From Zygnema cylindricum (lineage: Eukaryota; Streptophyta; Zygnematophyceae; Zygnematales; Zygnemataceae), in assembly GCA_037447655.1 (NCBI GenBank), contig JBBHKE010002568.1, forward strand, positions 466,533-530,532: 64,000 bases of DNA. Reading direction: 5' to 3'. Shown here piece by piece: positions 35,341 to 57,200 of this stretch. Within the stretch, counting starts at the first letter, position 1. Every line of letters starts with the position of its first letter. A program made the translations under genes and the position numbers. The notes under the pieces are model-generated. The model saw only the letters and a list, made by a program, of their open reading frames with translations. It made no database searches and was not told where the DNA came from.

Positions 35341-36513
35341 ATTCTACATCATAAAGACGAAGGAAGATAGCGAAAACTTGTTCTCACATGTTCAAATGTC
35401 GAATATATGAACACGGACTATCGCAGATAAAATATGGGAATAAATTTGTGTTAGGTGTATAAATTAGCATTATTTTTTGTTGGCGTTAGGCCCTTGAACC
35501 CAAAATAAGTCAATAACACGAATTGTTTTTTTACACCAATTATTTCTTCACTCTAATAGCGATTCAAGATGTACCTTCGTGCCGACATATAAGATTTCTT
35601 TCCACAAATTTTCACTTTCGTGTCAACATGTTTTACTTTATGAAAAGTACTATCCACAATATAACATAAAATAAAAACTTTTAGAACATAAAACATCCCA
35701 AAATATCGAACTCTTAAAACTGGAGTATTTCTCACAATTTGACTTTTGCTAAAATTTTCCACATAAGTGTCAATAAACTCAAAAAAATGAATCGTTTTTT
35801 TCCAAAAGAAGAAGAAACACAACATAACAACTACTTTCTCGACATCATGAAAAACTTTAATCTTCAGAATTCCACATTTCATAAGAAAGGAAAAGATTTG
35901 CAAACAACTAAGTAAAAACTTTCCTGAATATAAACACCAAAAAAGAAAAGAACTCAAAACATCTTTTTTTCCACAATGGGAAAAATATCTCCATGAAAAA
36001 ACTCACAAACATCATGGAGACACGGGGAAAAAAAAAAGCCACAACATTTCTTTTGATTGGTGATGTAACATCACCCTTTTATTATTTTTTGCTGAAACTG
36101 TATCAGCTCTCCTTTCTTTCCTATACATCCCACTTTCGACATCTACCCGAAAAACTAAACAAAACCTTAAAATCTTCTCCTAAACCACTCAAAAAAAAAA
36201 AAAATCTTACCACGCTTCTTTTCTTACCAGATTTCTTTCCTTACCACATTCCTTACCCCATTTCTTTCCTCATCACATGTCTTACCACATTTCCTACCAC
36301 ATTTCCTTTCTTATCACATTTTTTATCACTTTCTCCGTCTCCACTTTCCCTCCATCTCTTTCTTCCTTCCAATTCCACCTCCCACAAAACTCCAAAACTG
36401 TACTATTTGCCAAGAAACAACATAGACCCAAATACGATCAAAACATCGAAAAAGCATCGAAAAAAACGCCGAAACAAACATATGTCCTAAACTTTTTCTC
36501 TCTCTCTCTCTCT
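35341..36513. other. HSP70 3' flank, no gene recognised
   Basis: Includes a possible TA-target MITE right end at 35550-35573 (CTCTAATAGCGATTC) without a clear partner. 36060-36500 is pyrimidine-rich on the plus strand and probably holds the HSP70 3' UTR and polyadenylation region. Confidence 0.4.
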
Positions 36514-45606
<9,093 letters not shown>

Positions 45607-45950
45607 ATTTTATAACCACTTAAATCACAAAATATAATATCTGAGGGAAAAAACAGTGTAAAAAACAGTGTAAAACTACAAAAAACTACAAAAAATACAA
45701 AAGAAATGATTACAGCGGCCGTTTACTTTGGTTATAACTGAAGCCTAATGATATTAGTCAGAGAAACGTTATTAAAAGAAGAAAATTGAAAAAAAAAACG
45801 GAAAAAATGGTAGAGAAAAGCTGAGGGAAGAGTGGATAAAAAGAAACAGCTATTTAATTCTCAGCAGATTCTTATGACAAACATTTTTTCTGCAAAAGTT
45901 TTAGTGCGGTGTAGGCGCTTTCTTTCCGTACGTCTTTTGGAAGTTACCAA

Positions 45951-45958
45951 AAACCCTA
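45951..45958 (+). promoter_or_regulatory. Telo-box upstream of HSP70
   Basis: AAACCCTA (TAGGGTTT on the gene strand) lies about 350 bases upstream of the start codon. Such motifs are common near the start of plant housekeeping genes. Placement is suggestive only. Confidence 0.35.
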
Positions 45959-46051
45959 GATCTCGCTTCGCATCTACCGTCAAACATAGTTCTATTGACG
46001 GCTAGGATTCGCTAAGCTATAGTATGACGTGGCAGCACCGAATTTGCTTTG

Positions 46052-46078
46052 CTGGAAGAAGCACCGAGGTTCTAGAAG
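46052..46078 (-). promoter_or_regulatory. Possible heat-shock element upstream of HSP70
   Basis: TTCTAGAA (46070-46077) is a perfect inverted pair of heat-shock units. A further TTCTTCC lies nearby on the gene strand (46053-46060) but out of perfect 5-bp spacing. It is about 465 bases upstream of the ATG. Heat-shock factor normally needs three units, so this is marginal. Confidence 0.35.
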
Positions 46079-46385
46079 TTTTGATTGTCGGTACACGTGC
46101 GAAAAACGTGGAGGCAGTGGGAACGGAGAAGGGTCGGCGGTTCTAAATCTTCGTCACCCTAGCGTCATCATTTTGCTATGGCCGTACTTTTTCCGTACGT
46201 GTCAGAAATTCCTGAACCTCATGTCTCTGCATCCACCGCACGAAGAAACTTGAAGACATTCCGAGCCATGCGCGCCTTTCTTTCATAAGGTAATTGCATA
46301 AATAATAAACAATAAGTATATGCTTAGGGCAGTTTCACATGCCGGAAAAACAAAAATCTCTACCTACCCGAAACGACCTGAACCT

Positions 46386-47098
46386 TTAGGGCGTGTCCCC
46401 ATGTAACCGATATTTTGAAACGTTATTTTGGAATTTAGCGCTGATTTTACGGTGTACTTTTCAAAGTGTGCCTATGTCAATCGTTACTTGCGCGTTCATT
46501 ATTTTGAATATGTGGCAGTTGTACACGTCGCCAATACTTGCGACACCTGTAGACGCCAACAAACTGCTGACATTTGTAGACGCCAACGATCTCGGAACAA
46601 ACTGCGGACATTTGTACGCCGCAAAGAGCTCCTGACATACTGGGACAATTGTCGACGCCAACTGTCATTTGTTGACGCCCACACGTGAACGACATAAGCA
46701 ATCGCCTACGTCTACAAAATGACATTTGTAGACGCCCACAAGTGGACAACATAAGCAAACGGACAAACAATTTTTTTTTCGTGTATTCTCCCAACTGCAA
46801 AAAAAAAAATGAAAACTTTTGACGCGTGCAACCCAGGCATTCTATTCGTCAATAAGGTAGTATTTTGATTAAAAGCAGGTCGCGATTTGATTTCAGTGCA
46901 AGTGTGAAGATGAGCTGGAAGTGGGTCGCGATGATAATACTGCCAAATCGCCGTACCTTTCAAGTTCCAAGATGACGCAAAATGTATTTGAGTTTTTGCC
47001 CATTTTTCGTACGGCGTAATATTTTCAAGTAGGAAGTCCCATTTTCTGTGTAAACGACAGAAAAAACCCTTACTTGAACACATGGGGACACACCCTTA
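46386..47098. mobile_element. PIF/Harbinger (Tourist)-like element
   Basis: Element 46389-47095 (707 bp) flanked by TTA at 46386-46388 and 47096-47098. Ends are GGGCGTGTCCCCATGT and, from the right, GGGTGTGTCCCCATGT. TTA target and GGG termini fit the PIF/Harbinger superfamily. 46540-46745 holds about six degenerate repeats of GACATTTGTAGACGCCAAC. No transposase, so non-autonomous. Confidence 0.8.
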
Positions 47099-49816
47099 TT
47101 CTAACGAGCGGCAGCGGCAGTATTCTTTCAACATTAGCGAACTAATACGATGCCACGTGGATGTACAACAAGATTTCATTAAATGGCGTGTCCTTTTAAA
47201 GTTTCACTTCTTGAAATTCCATTGATTTCCACGCGTGCGAAATCCTGGACACCGCGATGCCGTACATCCACTTTCGACGGGTAAACATTAAATAGCCGTT
47301 CCATTACTTTTGCCATTTTCGATGAAAACGGAGAACCCGGTTATAGATATTGTTTTTAACCCTCTTGTCATGGCCCCCCTTACAAAGGCAAAACTCATTT
47401 TAGAGAAACTCCTTCAAAATTATCTTGCCAGAAAAAAAATCCAAAGTTCATTATTAACTTATAATCTTTTGTATTAATTAATTATTATTATGATGTATCT
47501 AATAGACGAAGTCCTCGGGTTGGAAACACCTCTACCGGGGAACATAAGAGTCGCTTCTCCATTGAAAATACCAAACCTAATTTTTGTCTTGAGCAAACTG
47601 AAAATATTAATGGCTATTAAGATCTCTTGATGAAAAACCTATGCTCGAGCAATTTTGTGTCCTTCCACCGTTCCTATATTGTCTATCTCGAGCAACATTA
47701 TGGCTTAGGGGGGCTTGGGGGGTGATAAATCCATGGATATATAGTTCTCGCTGAACAACATGAAAAAAAGGCTTTCAACGTAAAGAGATTTATGACTCCT
47801 AAACCTAACCTATTGATCCAAATCCCTCGCATCTACCTCGCATCCTCATCAGAAGACAATTTTTGGAGGGTTCTCTTAACAGTCTAAACGCAGCGTTCGG
47901 TCAACCTGGTCAACTCATCAAACTACGGATGGTTTGTGTTGATTAGCTTCTGTTGTGGATTTGACAATGCTTAATCCAAATTTATAATTTTCCTTCAAAT
48001 TTGAAACCTTTGACGGGTGGAGCCCTAAATCAAGCTAGACCTCTCCACAAAGACATAACGGCCACATGTTTGACTCCTTCCAAGGAAACACCAGTACTCA
48101 ATCCACTTTGAGAAATGCTTAATCATCACTAGCAAGAACGGATTCCCTAGCCGGTTGGTTGGAAGGCGCCTTGACAACTCTAAGGACCAACGATAAAACA
48201 TCCTTTAAATTGTATGTGGGTGTAACAATGTGCCACAGTTTTGTGCAACAAGACTTTCGCGTTATGGCGAGAGAGGTATAGTTGAATCACTCAGTTCGTG
48301 TGTGCTTGTATACGATGTCACAAACATGATGTTACCACAAGGGAATTCGTCTCCTTCTGGCAAAATGCTTGCACTACTCATCAAGGTTAGTGACCAAGGT
48401 TTCTTGATCTATAATGGATATAACTACTTTCCTACCGCCATTTGGCCATTCGCTTAAGATAACCCGTTAATCCCAACTATAAACAAACATCCTCTAAAAA
48501 ACCTTGTGGTTGCCCTACAAATGAATTACAATAAACCCGTTTTAAAAGGATAAAGGGTGAGTAACCATAAAAAATGTTGAACGTGACGATGTAGCTTGCC
48601 TTTCCACCTTTGGCCCTAAAGAAAAAAGTTCCCCCTCTCTTGTTAGATGGCAAGTAAAAAGTGGTGGTTTCCCTAATCGTCCCAACCTTCAATCATATTA
48701 ACTCTCCGTTATAATCGATCGAGGAGGGATCCAGATTTCTCCTACAGTTGGTCCTCGCTTGTAATAGTAATAGCAATCCTATTACATCGTTTGTTTCGTG
48801 AATAATCTAAAAGTGAACTCAAAGGTGATACTCTTTATGATAAAAGTTGATCTATTTCAAATGCATGTGGCCGGTAATAAGAGTGAACCTGACACCAAGT
48901 TATTGTCGAAAATAGGGGATGGCCCAAACGGTCTCAATGAGCTTTCACTAATAGTTGTTGTACAAATTTCCAACCTTATTGTTGCTCAGGGGCGTGTAGG
49001 TGACCTAGTATTGTGTATCGAATGCCTCTTGCAGATATTCAATATGTAACTAATTTTGGGTACCCGGTAATGGATGTGTCGTCTCGATGTATCGAGAAGC
49101 TCAATATGGCGATATTTTTCCCATATATCGTCTCAATATGGCGATAAATTTATACCGCGATATATTGCAGCGATGTTGGGTTTAAAAAAAATAAATAAAA
49201 CGCCCCACCCCTCCCTAGGTGTCCATGGCGCGTCGTCCGTCGAGAGGGGGGCTCTTCCATACAATTTACTATACGATGTTTCTGCACTAAATATGCACGA
49301 ACACCCACCTCCCACCAAATTTATCACGTTTATTTTCAGTGGTCTTCGAGCGATATATAAAGCCTCTAACCGTTCGATATTCAATATATCAAATTTATTG
49401 AGATAGGTTTTTACCCAACATAGAAAACTAAGGCAACCACATACGACTCCCAAATTGTCTTCTTGAGCCAATACATTTTCTAATGTGAATATGCTCCAAT
49501 CGATATAAATAACAAACCGGCTGTGATGACAGACCATACGGAAGACAACTCTCTTTAAGGCTATACTTCAATAATTGGAACGCCTTTTTTTGTTTGCGAT
49601 TACCACTTTTGGCCTCTATTTAGCAGCAAATTAAAGGCTTGTGCTCTTTCAGTATCAACTAAAATGTAACTAGGCTATCTACGCAACAATTACATCCCAA
49701 AAGGTGCGCTCAAAACGCACCATTTTGGTCAACAAGCATACAAATACATATGCCAGTATTTCATTGTATCTTTGTCCTTTCAAGGTCAATTACCTCCTAC
49801 TATCCTTGCTCTTATT
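47099..49816. other. Intergenic, no gene recognised
   Basis: No supported reading frame. A small inverted-repeat segment lies at 49174-49423 (ATGTTGGGT at the left, ACCCAACAT at the right, about 250 bp), preceded by repeated CTCAATATGGCGATA words near 49089-49150. It has no target duplication. Confidence 0.4.
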
Positions 49817-49821
49817 GGACA

Positions 49822-50727
49822 TGAAATTTTGTGGGCTCCGTTGTTCCACAAAATGCACAGTTCACAAGTAGCCACTAGGATAACATCAACCCACTTTGGT
49901 TTCCCCAATAATAAACGCCACCATGGCAAGTAATGGCTTTGACAAGCCTCACCACTGTGAGGACAAGACTCCCTTGAGGCCAACGCAAAAAGGATCACTG
50001 AATTTGCTCCCATGAGCAATTAGTTATGGCTGGCCAAAGACGCCTTATTTATATAGAAGGTCACATGGAGAGAGGCGCCTCAAATATTACTAAGTCCTAG
50101 TCTGCCTACTCTCAGCTACCTATTACTAATCCCTAGTCAAATAAGAACATTGTATAGTACAAAAAGGTACAGTGGCCGATGTACTTATTGTACGACCATT
50201 GTACGACATGGTCTTTAAGGTGACGCTTGTCAAATCGGAAGCCATGGTTCCTCCTCCCATCTTCTCTAATATCCAATAAAGTGGCACCACGTGGCATTGT
50301 GTGACGCTATCTCCAAAGGCCGCCAAAACCTCATTCCGGGTGGCGGCTGCAACAACGGGTGTCCGATCAATTGAATTTACACAGTTGAGATTCGCGTTCG
50401 TGCATAAATTGTTTCACATGCGTCTCGTAGTCAGTTTCGTGTTAATTAGCTGTCTTGTCACACTTTAAGAACGTATCAAACCTGATGAGTTCATCGTTGT
50501 GTTGACGACTAAATGGTTAAGGCGACCTGTTGTATATAGTCGGTGGGACCCAAGTACAAATCCGATCAAGGGCGGCATTTTGGTAAAAATGCCCTGTACT
50601 TCAGTCTGCCACTTTTTTGAATAGCGCGGCAGCCATGTCGTGATTTCATTCTCTCCCTCACTCTCCCTCTCGCTCGTTAGAGACTAAAATAAAAATAGAG
50701 ATAAGATATAAATTACCTTTTTCAACA
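49822..50727 (-). repeat. 3' LTR of the composite copia element
   Basis: 906 bp; on the minus strand starts TGTTGAAAAAGGTAATTT and ends CACAAAATTTCA. The polypurine tract AAAAAATAAGGGGAG abuts it (50728-50742). Carries an antisense tRNA-like module at about 50499-50575. Confidence 0.85.
50499..50575 (+). other. tRNA-like module antisense in an LTR
   Basis: A-box-like AATGGTTAAGGCG near 50512-50524 and a decayed B-box AAGTACAAATCC near 50552-50563. Homologous to 62112-62188. Confidence 0.5.
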
Positions 50728-50742
50728 CTCCCCTTATTTTTT

Positions 50743-51396
50743 AGCTCTCTCTTTCTCTCAACCTACAACCATTTGTGCAATAAACCAATTTTGGTGAAGG
50801 GACTGCTTTGGTCATCATATAAGCTAGCGTTTTCCCATCTAGTTTGTACACAAGTATGATGATTTTGTTTTCAACTTTTTTTTTCACAAAGCTAAGCCTT
50901 ATGTCCATATGTTTGGCTTAAATGATGTTTCAGATGTAAATTGATGCTTGGGATTTGCAACAACTGCAATTGCTGCCTGGTTATCACAAAAAATGTTTTG
51001 CACTCCATACTTTATAAATCCCACTTCTTGCTGCAAAGATTTCACCCACATTAATTATTTCACAGTTGCGCATGATGCCTTATACTCAACCTCCATTGTA
51101 GACCGAGTGACAACTTTATGTTGTTTCCTGCTCTAACAGCATCCCCCCAACCCAATTTACAAATCATATCCAAAAGTTGACCTTCTGAGTGGCATATCTC
51201 CATAACTACCATCTCTCCAAGTAGTGATGTTAGTATTCTCCCCTCTTATATTTAACCATAATTCCCTTGTTCCCACAAGATATCTCATTACCCTTTTAGT
51301 TGCCTCCCGGTCTCTTACTAGGATTATTCACACTTCTACTAATAACTCCTACAAGTGTCGCTATGTCCGGACGTGTACAATTTATAAAGTAGACCA
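50743..51396 (-). pseudogene. Copia RNase H remnant (composite, 3' copy)
   Basis: Minus-strand RNase H sequence close to 32334-31813, with stops. It is interrupted by the solo LTR at 51397 and resumes at 52319. Confidence 0.75.
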
Positions 51397-52215
51397 TGAA
51401 ATTATGTGGGCTTCGTTGCCCCACAGAATGCACAGTTCACAAGTAGCCACTAGGATACCATCAACCCACTTTGGTTTCCCCGATAATAAATGCCACCCTG
51501 GCAGGCAATGACTCTGAACAGTCTCACCCCTGTGAGCACAAGACTCCCCTGAGTCCAACGCAAAAAGAATCACCGAATTTGCTCCCCTGAGCAATTTATT
51601 ATGGTTGTCCAAAGAAAGCCTATTTATACAAAGGTCACTTGGAGAGAGGCGCCTCAAATATTACTAAGTCGTAGTTTGCCTACTCTCAGCTACCTATTAC
51701 TAAACCCTAGTCTAATAAGAACACTATATAGTATAAAAGTTATTGTGGCCTATGTACTTATTGTACCACCATTGTACAACATGGCCTTCAAGGTGACGCT
51801 TGTCAAATCGGGAGCCATGGTTCCTCCTCCCATCTTCTGTGGTATCCAAGTAGTGTGACGCCATGTGGCGTTGCGTGAAGCTATTTCCAAAGGCGGCCAA
51901 AAGCACATTCCAGGTGGCGGGTGCAACGAAGGCTGTCCAATCAATTAAATTTACACGGTTCAGATTCGCGTTTGTGCATGAATTGTTTCATATGCGTCTC
52001 GTAGTCTGTTTGGTGTGAATTTGCCATTGTGTCACAGTTTAAGTACATATCAAATCTCATAAGTTTATCATTTTGAGTGCCTTAATGGTTAAGGCGTCCA
52101 GATTTAATCTAGAGGTCGCAAGTTGAAATCCAGCACAAGGCACAATTTTTGTAAAATGCCCCCCTACTTTAGTCTACACCTTCTAAATAGCGGGGTAGCC
52201 ATGGCGTGTCTTTCA

Positions 52216-52249
<34 letters not shown>

Positions 52250-52318
52250 GTCTCTCTCTCTCTCTCTCGTTAAAGACTAAACAAAAATAAAGAGAAGATA
52301 TAAATTACCTTTTCAACA
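51397..52318 (-). mobile_element. Solo LTR nested in the composite element
   Basis: 922 bp with TG/CA ends, same family as the outer LTRs. The uninterrupted sister sequence at about 59668 shows the target GATCA; here it reads GACCA before and GATCT after the LTR, a diverged 5-bp duplication. No internal sequence remains. Confidence 0.8.
52077..52143 (+). other. tRNA-like module antisense in the solo LTR (best preserved)
   Basis: 67 nt with a perfect 7-bp acceptor pair GTGCCTT/AAGGCAC, A-box AATGGTTAAGGCG (52084-52096) and B-box-like AGTTGAAATCC (52121-52131). GCCTTAATGGTTAAGGC is itself palindromic. No CCA or clear anticodon loop. Confidence 0.6.
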
Positions 52319-53393
52319 GATCTTCCTACAATTTGTCGATAGGGATTATTTTCCATTAATTTCTATTCTTTTAGAGTGATCTAATGATCTAGAACTATTA
52401 CTCCCCCTTAAACATTCCCCTCACTAACCGTTTTAAGTTCCATAGGAGTGGAGCAACGATTAGCTTGGTCCATCTGAAATTTTTGAAGCATATTACTGAT
52501 TGCTTCCTTCTGATTTCATCTGATTATTTTCCTATCTCTATCCCTTTCCATTTGTATTCCCAAAATTTACTTAGCTTCTCCTAAGTCGTTCATATCAAAT
52601 CGCCTACTCAAACTAGATAAATCTGGTTTTCTACCGGTCCACCTCTCATATGGAGTTTTATTTTTTTATGCTGAAGTTAGAATCTAATTTTTAATGAAGT
52701 TGGCACAATTCATAGATTTTGCCCAAAACCGCAAGCCTATTCTTTTATCAGTAAGCACACTCGTTGACATATCACCAAGTGTTCTATTAAGTCTTTCGGC
52801 TACTCCATTTTGCTCCGGATTATGGGGAACATTTTTTTGATGATGAATTCTTTCGTTTATTAAAAACTCTTTGAACTCATTTGAGGTGTACTCCCCCCAT
52901 TTTCACTTATTACTTCATTTATGGAGGTCTCATGAAGTTTCTTACTCCAAACTTTATATTCCTTAAAGTACCGCAACACTTCTCACTTATGATTAATGAA
53001 GTATACCTTAGTATATCTAGACCATTCTTCGATGATGGTCAGCATATACCTTTTCCCTCCGTGTGAGAGATATCTCGCCAGTCCCTACACATCCGTGTAA
53101 ACAAGCTCCAACAACTTCTCTCTCTTATAAGTGTGAACCTTTGTAAAAAGAAAATCTATGGATCTTCTTTTAAGCACAACCACTAGAATCATCTACCATT
53201 TGAGATTCCTCAAACTTCCCTTGGTGTTCATTTATTTTAATCTATCTAGATGCACATATCCAAGTCTCTTATGCCACACAATAATATCACTTACATTAGA
53301 GTAGATGGCACCTTTCTTTACATTGCAAAGTACAATTCTGAACATTCCCTAGCTACCCTTTTCAACTATGAAATGGACCTCACCATCAAAACT
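52319..53393 (-). pseudogene. Copia integrase remnant fused to the end of reverse transcriptase (composite, 3' copy)
   Basis: Minus strand from 53393: pre-integrase, integrase core (EQNGVAERL-like), then at about 52608 an abrupt join from the integrase motif KPDLSSL to the reverse-transcriptase tail RRFDMN-LGEAKYILGIQ. About 1.2 kb present in element 2 (32712-33925) is missing. Cut at 53393 by element 5. Confidence 0.8.
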
Positions 53394-54237
53394 TGATGTT
53401 TTGGAAAAGCTTTAGTCCTATCTATGCCTCGGAATGTGAGGAAGAAAGAGTTACGCAACTTAGAATGTTTTTCAGTAAGTCCAATTCACTACGAACAAGA
53501 ATTCGTGTTACAGTGACACATTGAGGAGTACACCGATTAAATACACTCCCGAAATAAGCGATGTTACATGGGAGAATGTATTGCGGAATATCCGTTTGTT
53601 AGTGTACGGATACACCCAAAGACCAAAATGACACTTGGCGTTTTACCTAGACCGAAATGACACTTGGCGTTTACCTATAGATCTGAATTTGATATGTGGG
53701 CGGCGGACGGAGACCGCCGATAAATGTTGGACAGTGGATCATTTACACGATGATTCGAAGTGGAATACAGAACCCAAGGTTGTTGTAAATATTCGCTTGA
53801 TTTGGTCTTTGTCTTTATTTCATTAGTTGATTAGTGTAAAATACTTTTTGGTTGACATACTTTGTCATTTCAAGTATACGCATAGTATTACGTGTGTTAC
53901 GTAGATAGATGTACGACATGATGCCTCCTTACATTCGGTAGTGAAGCTTCAATATATATGAGTAGGGCCTAGTCACTTTTGGAGTTATGAACACTTTGTA
54001 GTCAAAAACTGTACAACCTGTTTTTGGCATTTCCATCTGTGAATATATCACAGATTTGTGGGCAAAATTACTTGTAATTTCGTGTGTGTGTTCATTCTCG
54101 TTTGTGTTCTATCAACTGTTGAAGTTGCTATATTTTTCAGACCGATTTTTGTGAAAGTTTCTTTCTTGGTTTGGTTTTGAGATGACTACACCGACATCCT
54201 CGTCGTCTTCGGTTCCGGGTGTTGTCTTTGAACAACA
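53394..54237 (+). repeat. 5' LTR of copia element 5
   Basis: Begins TGATGTTTTGG and ends GAACAACA. About 45 bases present in the 3' LTR (59150-59196) are missing here. An ATG at 54182 inside the LTR is open through the LTR end into gag. Confidence 0.8.
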
Positions 54238-54252
54238 CGTTATGGGCCCACC
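54238..54252 (+). other. Primer-binding site of element 5, half-tRNA-iMet type
   Basis: CGTTATGGGCCCACC directly follows the LTR. Fourteen of fifteen bases complement the initiator tRNA-Met anticodon arm. Its ATG (54242-54244) is in frame with gag. Confidence 0.75.
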
Positions 54253-57200
54253 TTTACGAATTTCGGTTTTTGATGTGAGGGAATATTTGTATTGGGCAGA
54301 TCTTGTCTGGTATTACTTTGTACAAATGATGCTTTTTAATGTTGTTAATGGATCTATGGCTGAAACTGATGCCAACTATGATCAAAAGAATGAGCAGGCT
54401 CTTCATCTTATAAAACTAATGATATCTAAGGAGATGCATATGACATATATTCAGACTACTAAAGCATCATAGGTTTGAGATGCTTTGAAAAAGACATATT
54501 TTAGAGTTAATGCTCAACATGAAATTATAACTGCTAGGCAGATCTGGGAATTTAAATATACAGGCGGAAACATGGCGGAATACTGCATTAAGTTCAGACT
54601 TTTGGTTGCCGAAAATGCATGTTTGGGTTGTTCTTTTACTGAGTATCATAAAGTAATGCTTCTAGTGAGGGGGCTTGATGAACTAAAATAATTGGATAAG
54701 ACTCAGTGGAATCTAGCTACGGCTATAGAGTATGTGCCAGAAGAAGAAGGAAATCAGCTGGCATTTAATTTTGGAAAACCATCTGTAGCTTATAATGCTC
54801 AGTTTCAAAGAGATAATAGATTTCAAGGAAATCAGTCTTTTCAGCAGTATGAAATGTGTATCTATTGCTACAATAATGGTTATTCGTACAAATTTTGTCC
54901 TTTAAATATGAAAGCGAGTGAAACGGGTTTTTATCGCAAATGATAGAAGGTGAAAGGAGCTCCATTCACACCGAAACCTCCGATCAAAACTGCAGCTTTA
55001 TCAGCGGAGGAAGACAAATCGATGAAGGAGATGGATAAGGAGAAATCGGAGGTTGTCAGTTTCCCTAAAACTGACGCCACGCAGTTTTTTGCTATGGCAA
55101 AGATGATGGAGGGAGAGAAAGATCTCGGGTGGATTATGGATTCCGTGAGTTCCTCCCATATGTGTTGGAACAAATCATATTTTAAAGATATGACACCTAT
55201 CCCCACTCTTCAAATATTTTATGCTTGTGGTGCCACGGTTGAAGCTAATGCTAAGGGTAGCATAGATTTGAATTGTGAGATAGATGGCAAAGCTATAAAA
55301 AGAACTTTGCATGACGTCTTATATGTGCCAAAATTTAAGAAAAAATTGTTTTCTACCTCAGTTGCACAGAGTAAGGGTTTTGATGTCCTTCAGAGAAAAG
55401 GCAAAAAGATAGTAAGCAAGGATGAGAGAGTAGCTTTAGTGGGAACTAGAGGCCCAAAAATGTTGTATCGGATGGACGTGGTTAATAATGTTGATTTTGT
55501 GTACTGTAGCGTCCTTTCTGAAAAATTTTTGTGGCATAAAAGGCTTGGGCATGTTCACAATGAGAGGCTTGAAAAGATGGTGAAGACTATAATGATAGAA
55601 GGTGTGAAGCTTGGTCAAAAGGAATCCCATGTGTGTGATGGTTGTGCTCTCGGAAAGCTTCATAAGCTTCCCTTACCAAAGATTTCAGAATATCGAGCAA
55701 ATGACCTTCTCGGCCTTATCCACCCAGATGTATAGGGACCGGCCAAAGTTCCTTCCCTCGGTGGTAGCAAATACCTTCTCACCTTCGCGGATGAATACTC
55801 AAGGTTTAGCCGAGTGTATTTCATGAAGGAGAAGAGCGAGGTCTTCACACATTTTAAGCATTTCCAAATCTGGGCGGAAAAACTTCAAGGGAAACCGATT
55901 CTTGCTTTGCGCTCCGACAACGGTGGAGAATATGTATCAAATGCCTTTGTTAAATACTTGAAAAAAAATGGAATTTCTCATGAGTTTATTGTTCGTTACA
56001 CTCCGGAACAGAATGGTGTGGCTGAAAGACTCAATCAGACTTTTACTAAATGTGCTATATCTATAATGATGGATAAAGGTGTGGATCTGAAATTGTGGGG
56101 GGAAGCTTTTCAATGTGCTTCTTATATTAGAAATAGAATAGAAACCAGATCTGTGAAGGATAAAACACCTTATGAAATGTGGACCGGAAAGAAGCCGAAT
56201 GTCAGTCACTTTACAGTCTTTGGAAGTAAGTGTTTTATGTTGGATAATCTTCCAAATTGGAAATTAAGTCTGAAATCTGTACTTGGGATATTTTTGTGCT
56301 ATGATGATGAATCTCTAAGATATAGAGTGTATAATCCTAAGAAAAATACAATTCAGATTGTTAGGAATGTTCTTTGTCTTTGGAAGTAAGTGTTTTATCT
56401 TGGATCATCTTACAAATTGGAAATTAAGTCTGAAATCTGTACCTGGGATATTTTTGTGCTATGATGATGAATCTCTAGGATATAGAGTGTATAATCCTAA
56501 GAAAAATACAATTCAGATTGTTAGGAATGTTCAATACAAAGAAGAAAGTCAATCTGTTGATGTTTTAAGCATGAATGAGGTGAAAAAAACAGAAAAATTG
56601 CAAAAATATATTATACTTAATCTGATTCCATTCACGCAATCGGCGGTTTCTTCCTCTCTTACTGGCATGTCACATGTTTTTGGGCCGCCAGATCCACCTG
56701 CTGTTGCAACTACTACCGGACCACCTCCTCCACCTCCTCCTCCTCCCCCTCCCCCGAGACCAAGCCGGGGACCAACAATTCTAGCTTCAGATTTTCCGAG
56801 GGGAAGAAGACAAAGCAACCGGCTAAGAGGTGATCGAGTGGACCATGCTTATTCTGCAAGCACAAGGGAACCTCTTACCATTCAAGAAGCTTTTTCCGTC
56901 CTGGAAAAAAATCTGTGGATTGCTGCAGCAAATGACGAGATCAAGTCAATCATGGAGGCTCAAACGTGGGAGCTTGTGGAACTTCCACTGAATCGGAAAG
57001 CGATTGGTTATAAGTGGGTATTCAAGTTAAAGTTGAATCCAGATTATACCATTGAGAAATATAAGGCTAGGCTTGTTGCTAAAGAGACATTTTTACCTAT
57101 AGTTCGTTTTCCTACGGTTAGGATACTCTTATCTCGAGCAGCAATAAAGGATATGGAATTGCATCAAATGGATGTGAAGATTGCTTTCTTGCATGGAGAT

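Noticed and set aside
49174-49423. Short element with ATGTTGGGT/ACCCAACAT ends
   Set aside because: Only about 9 bp of inverted ends and no target duplication.
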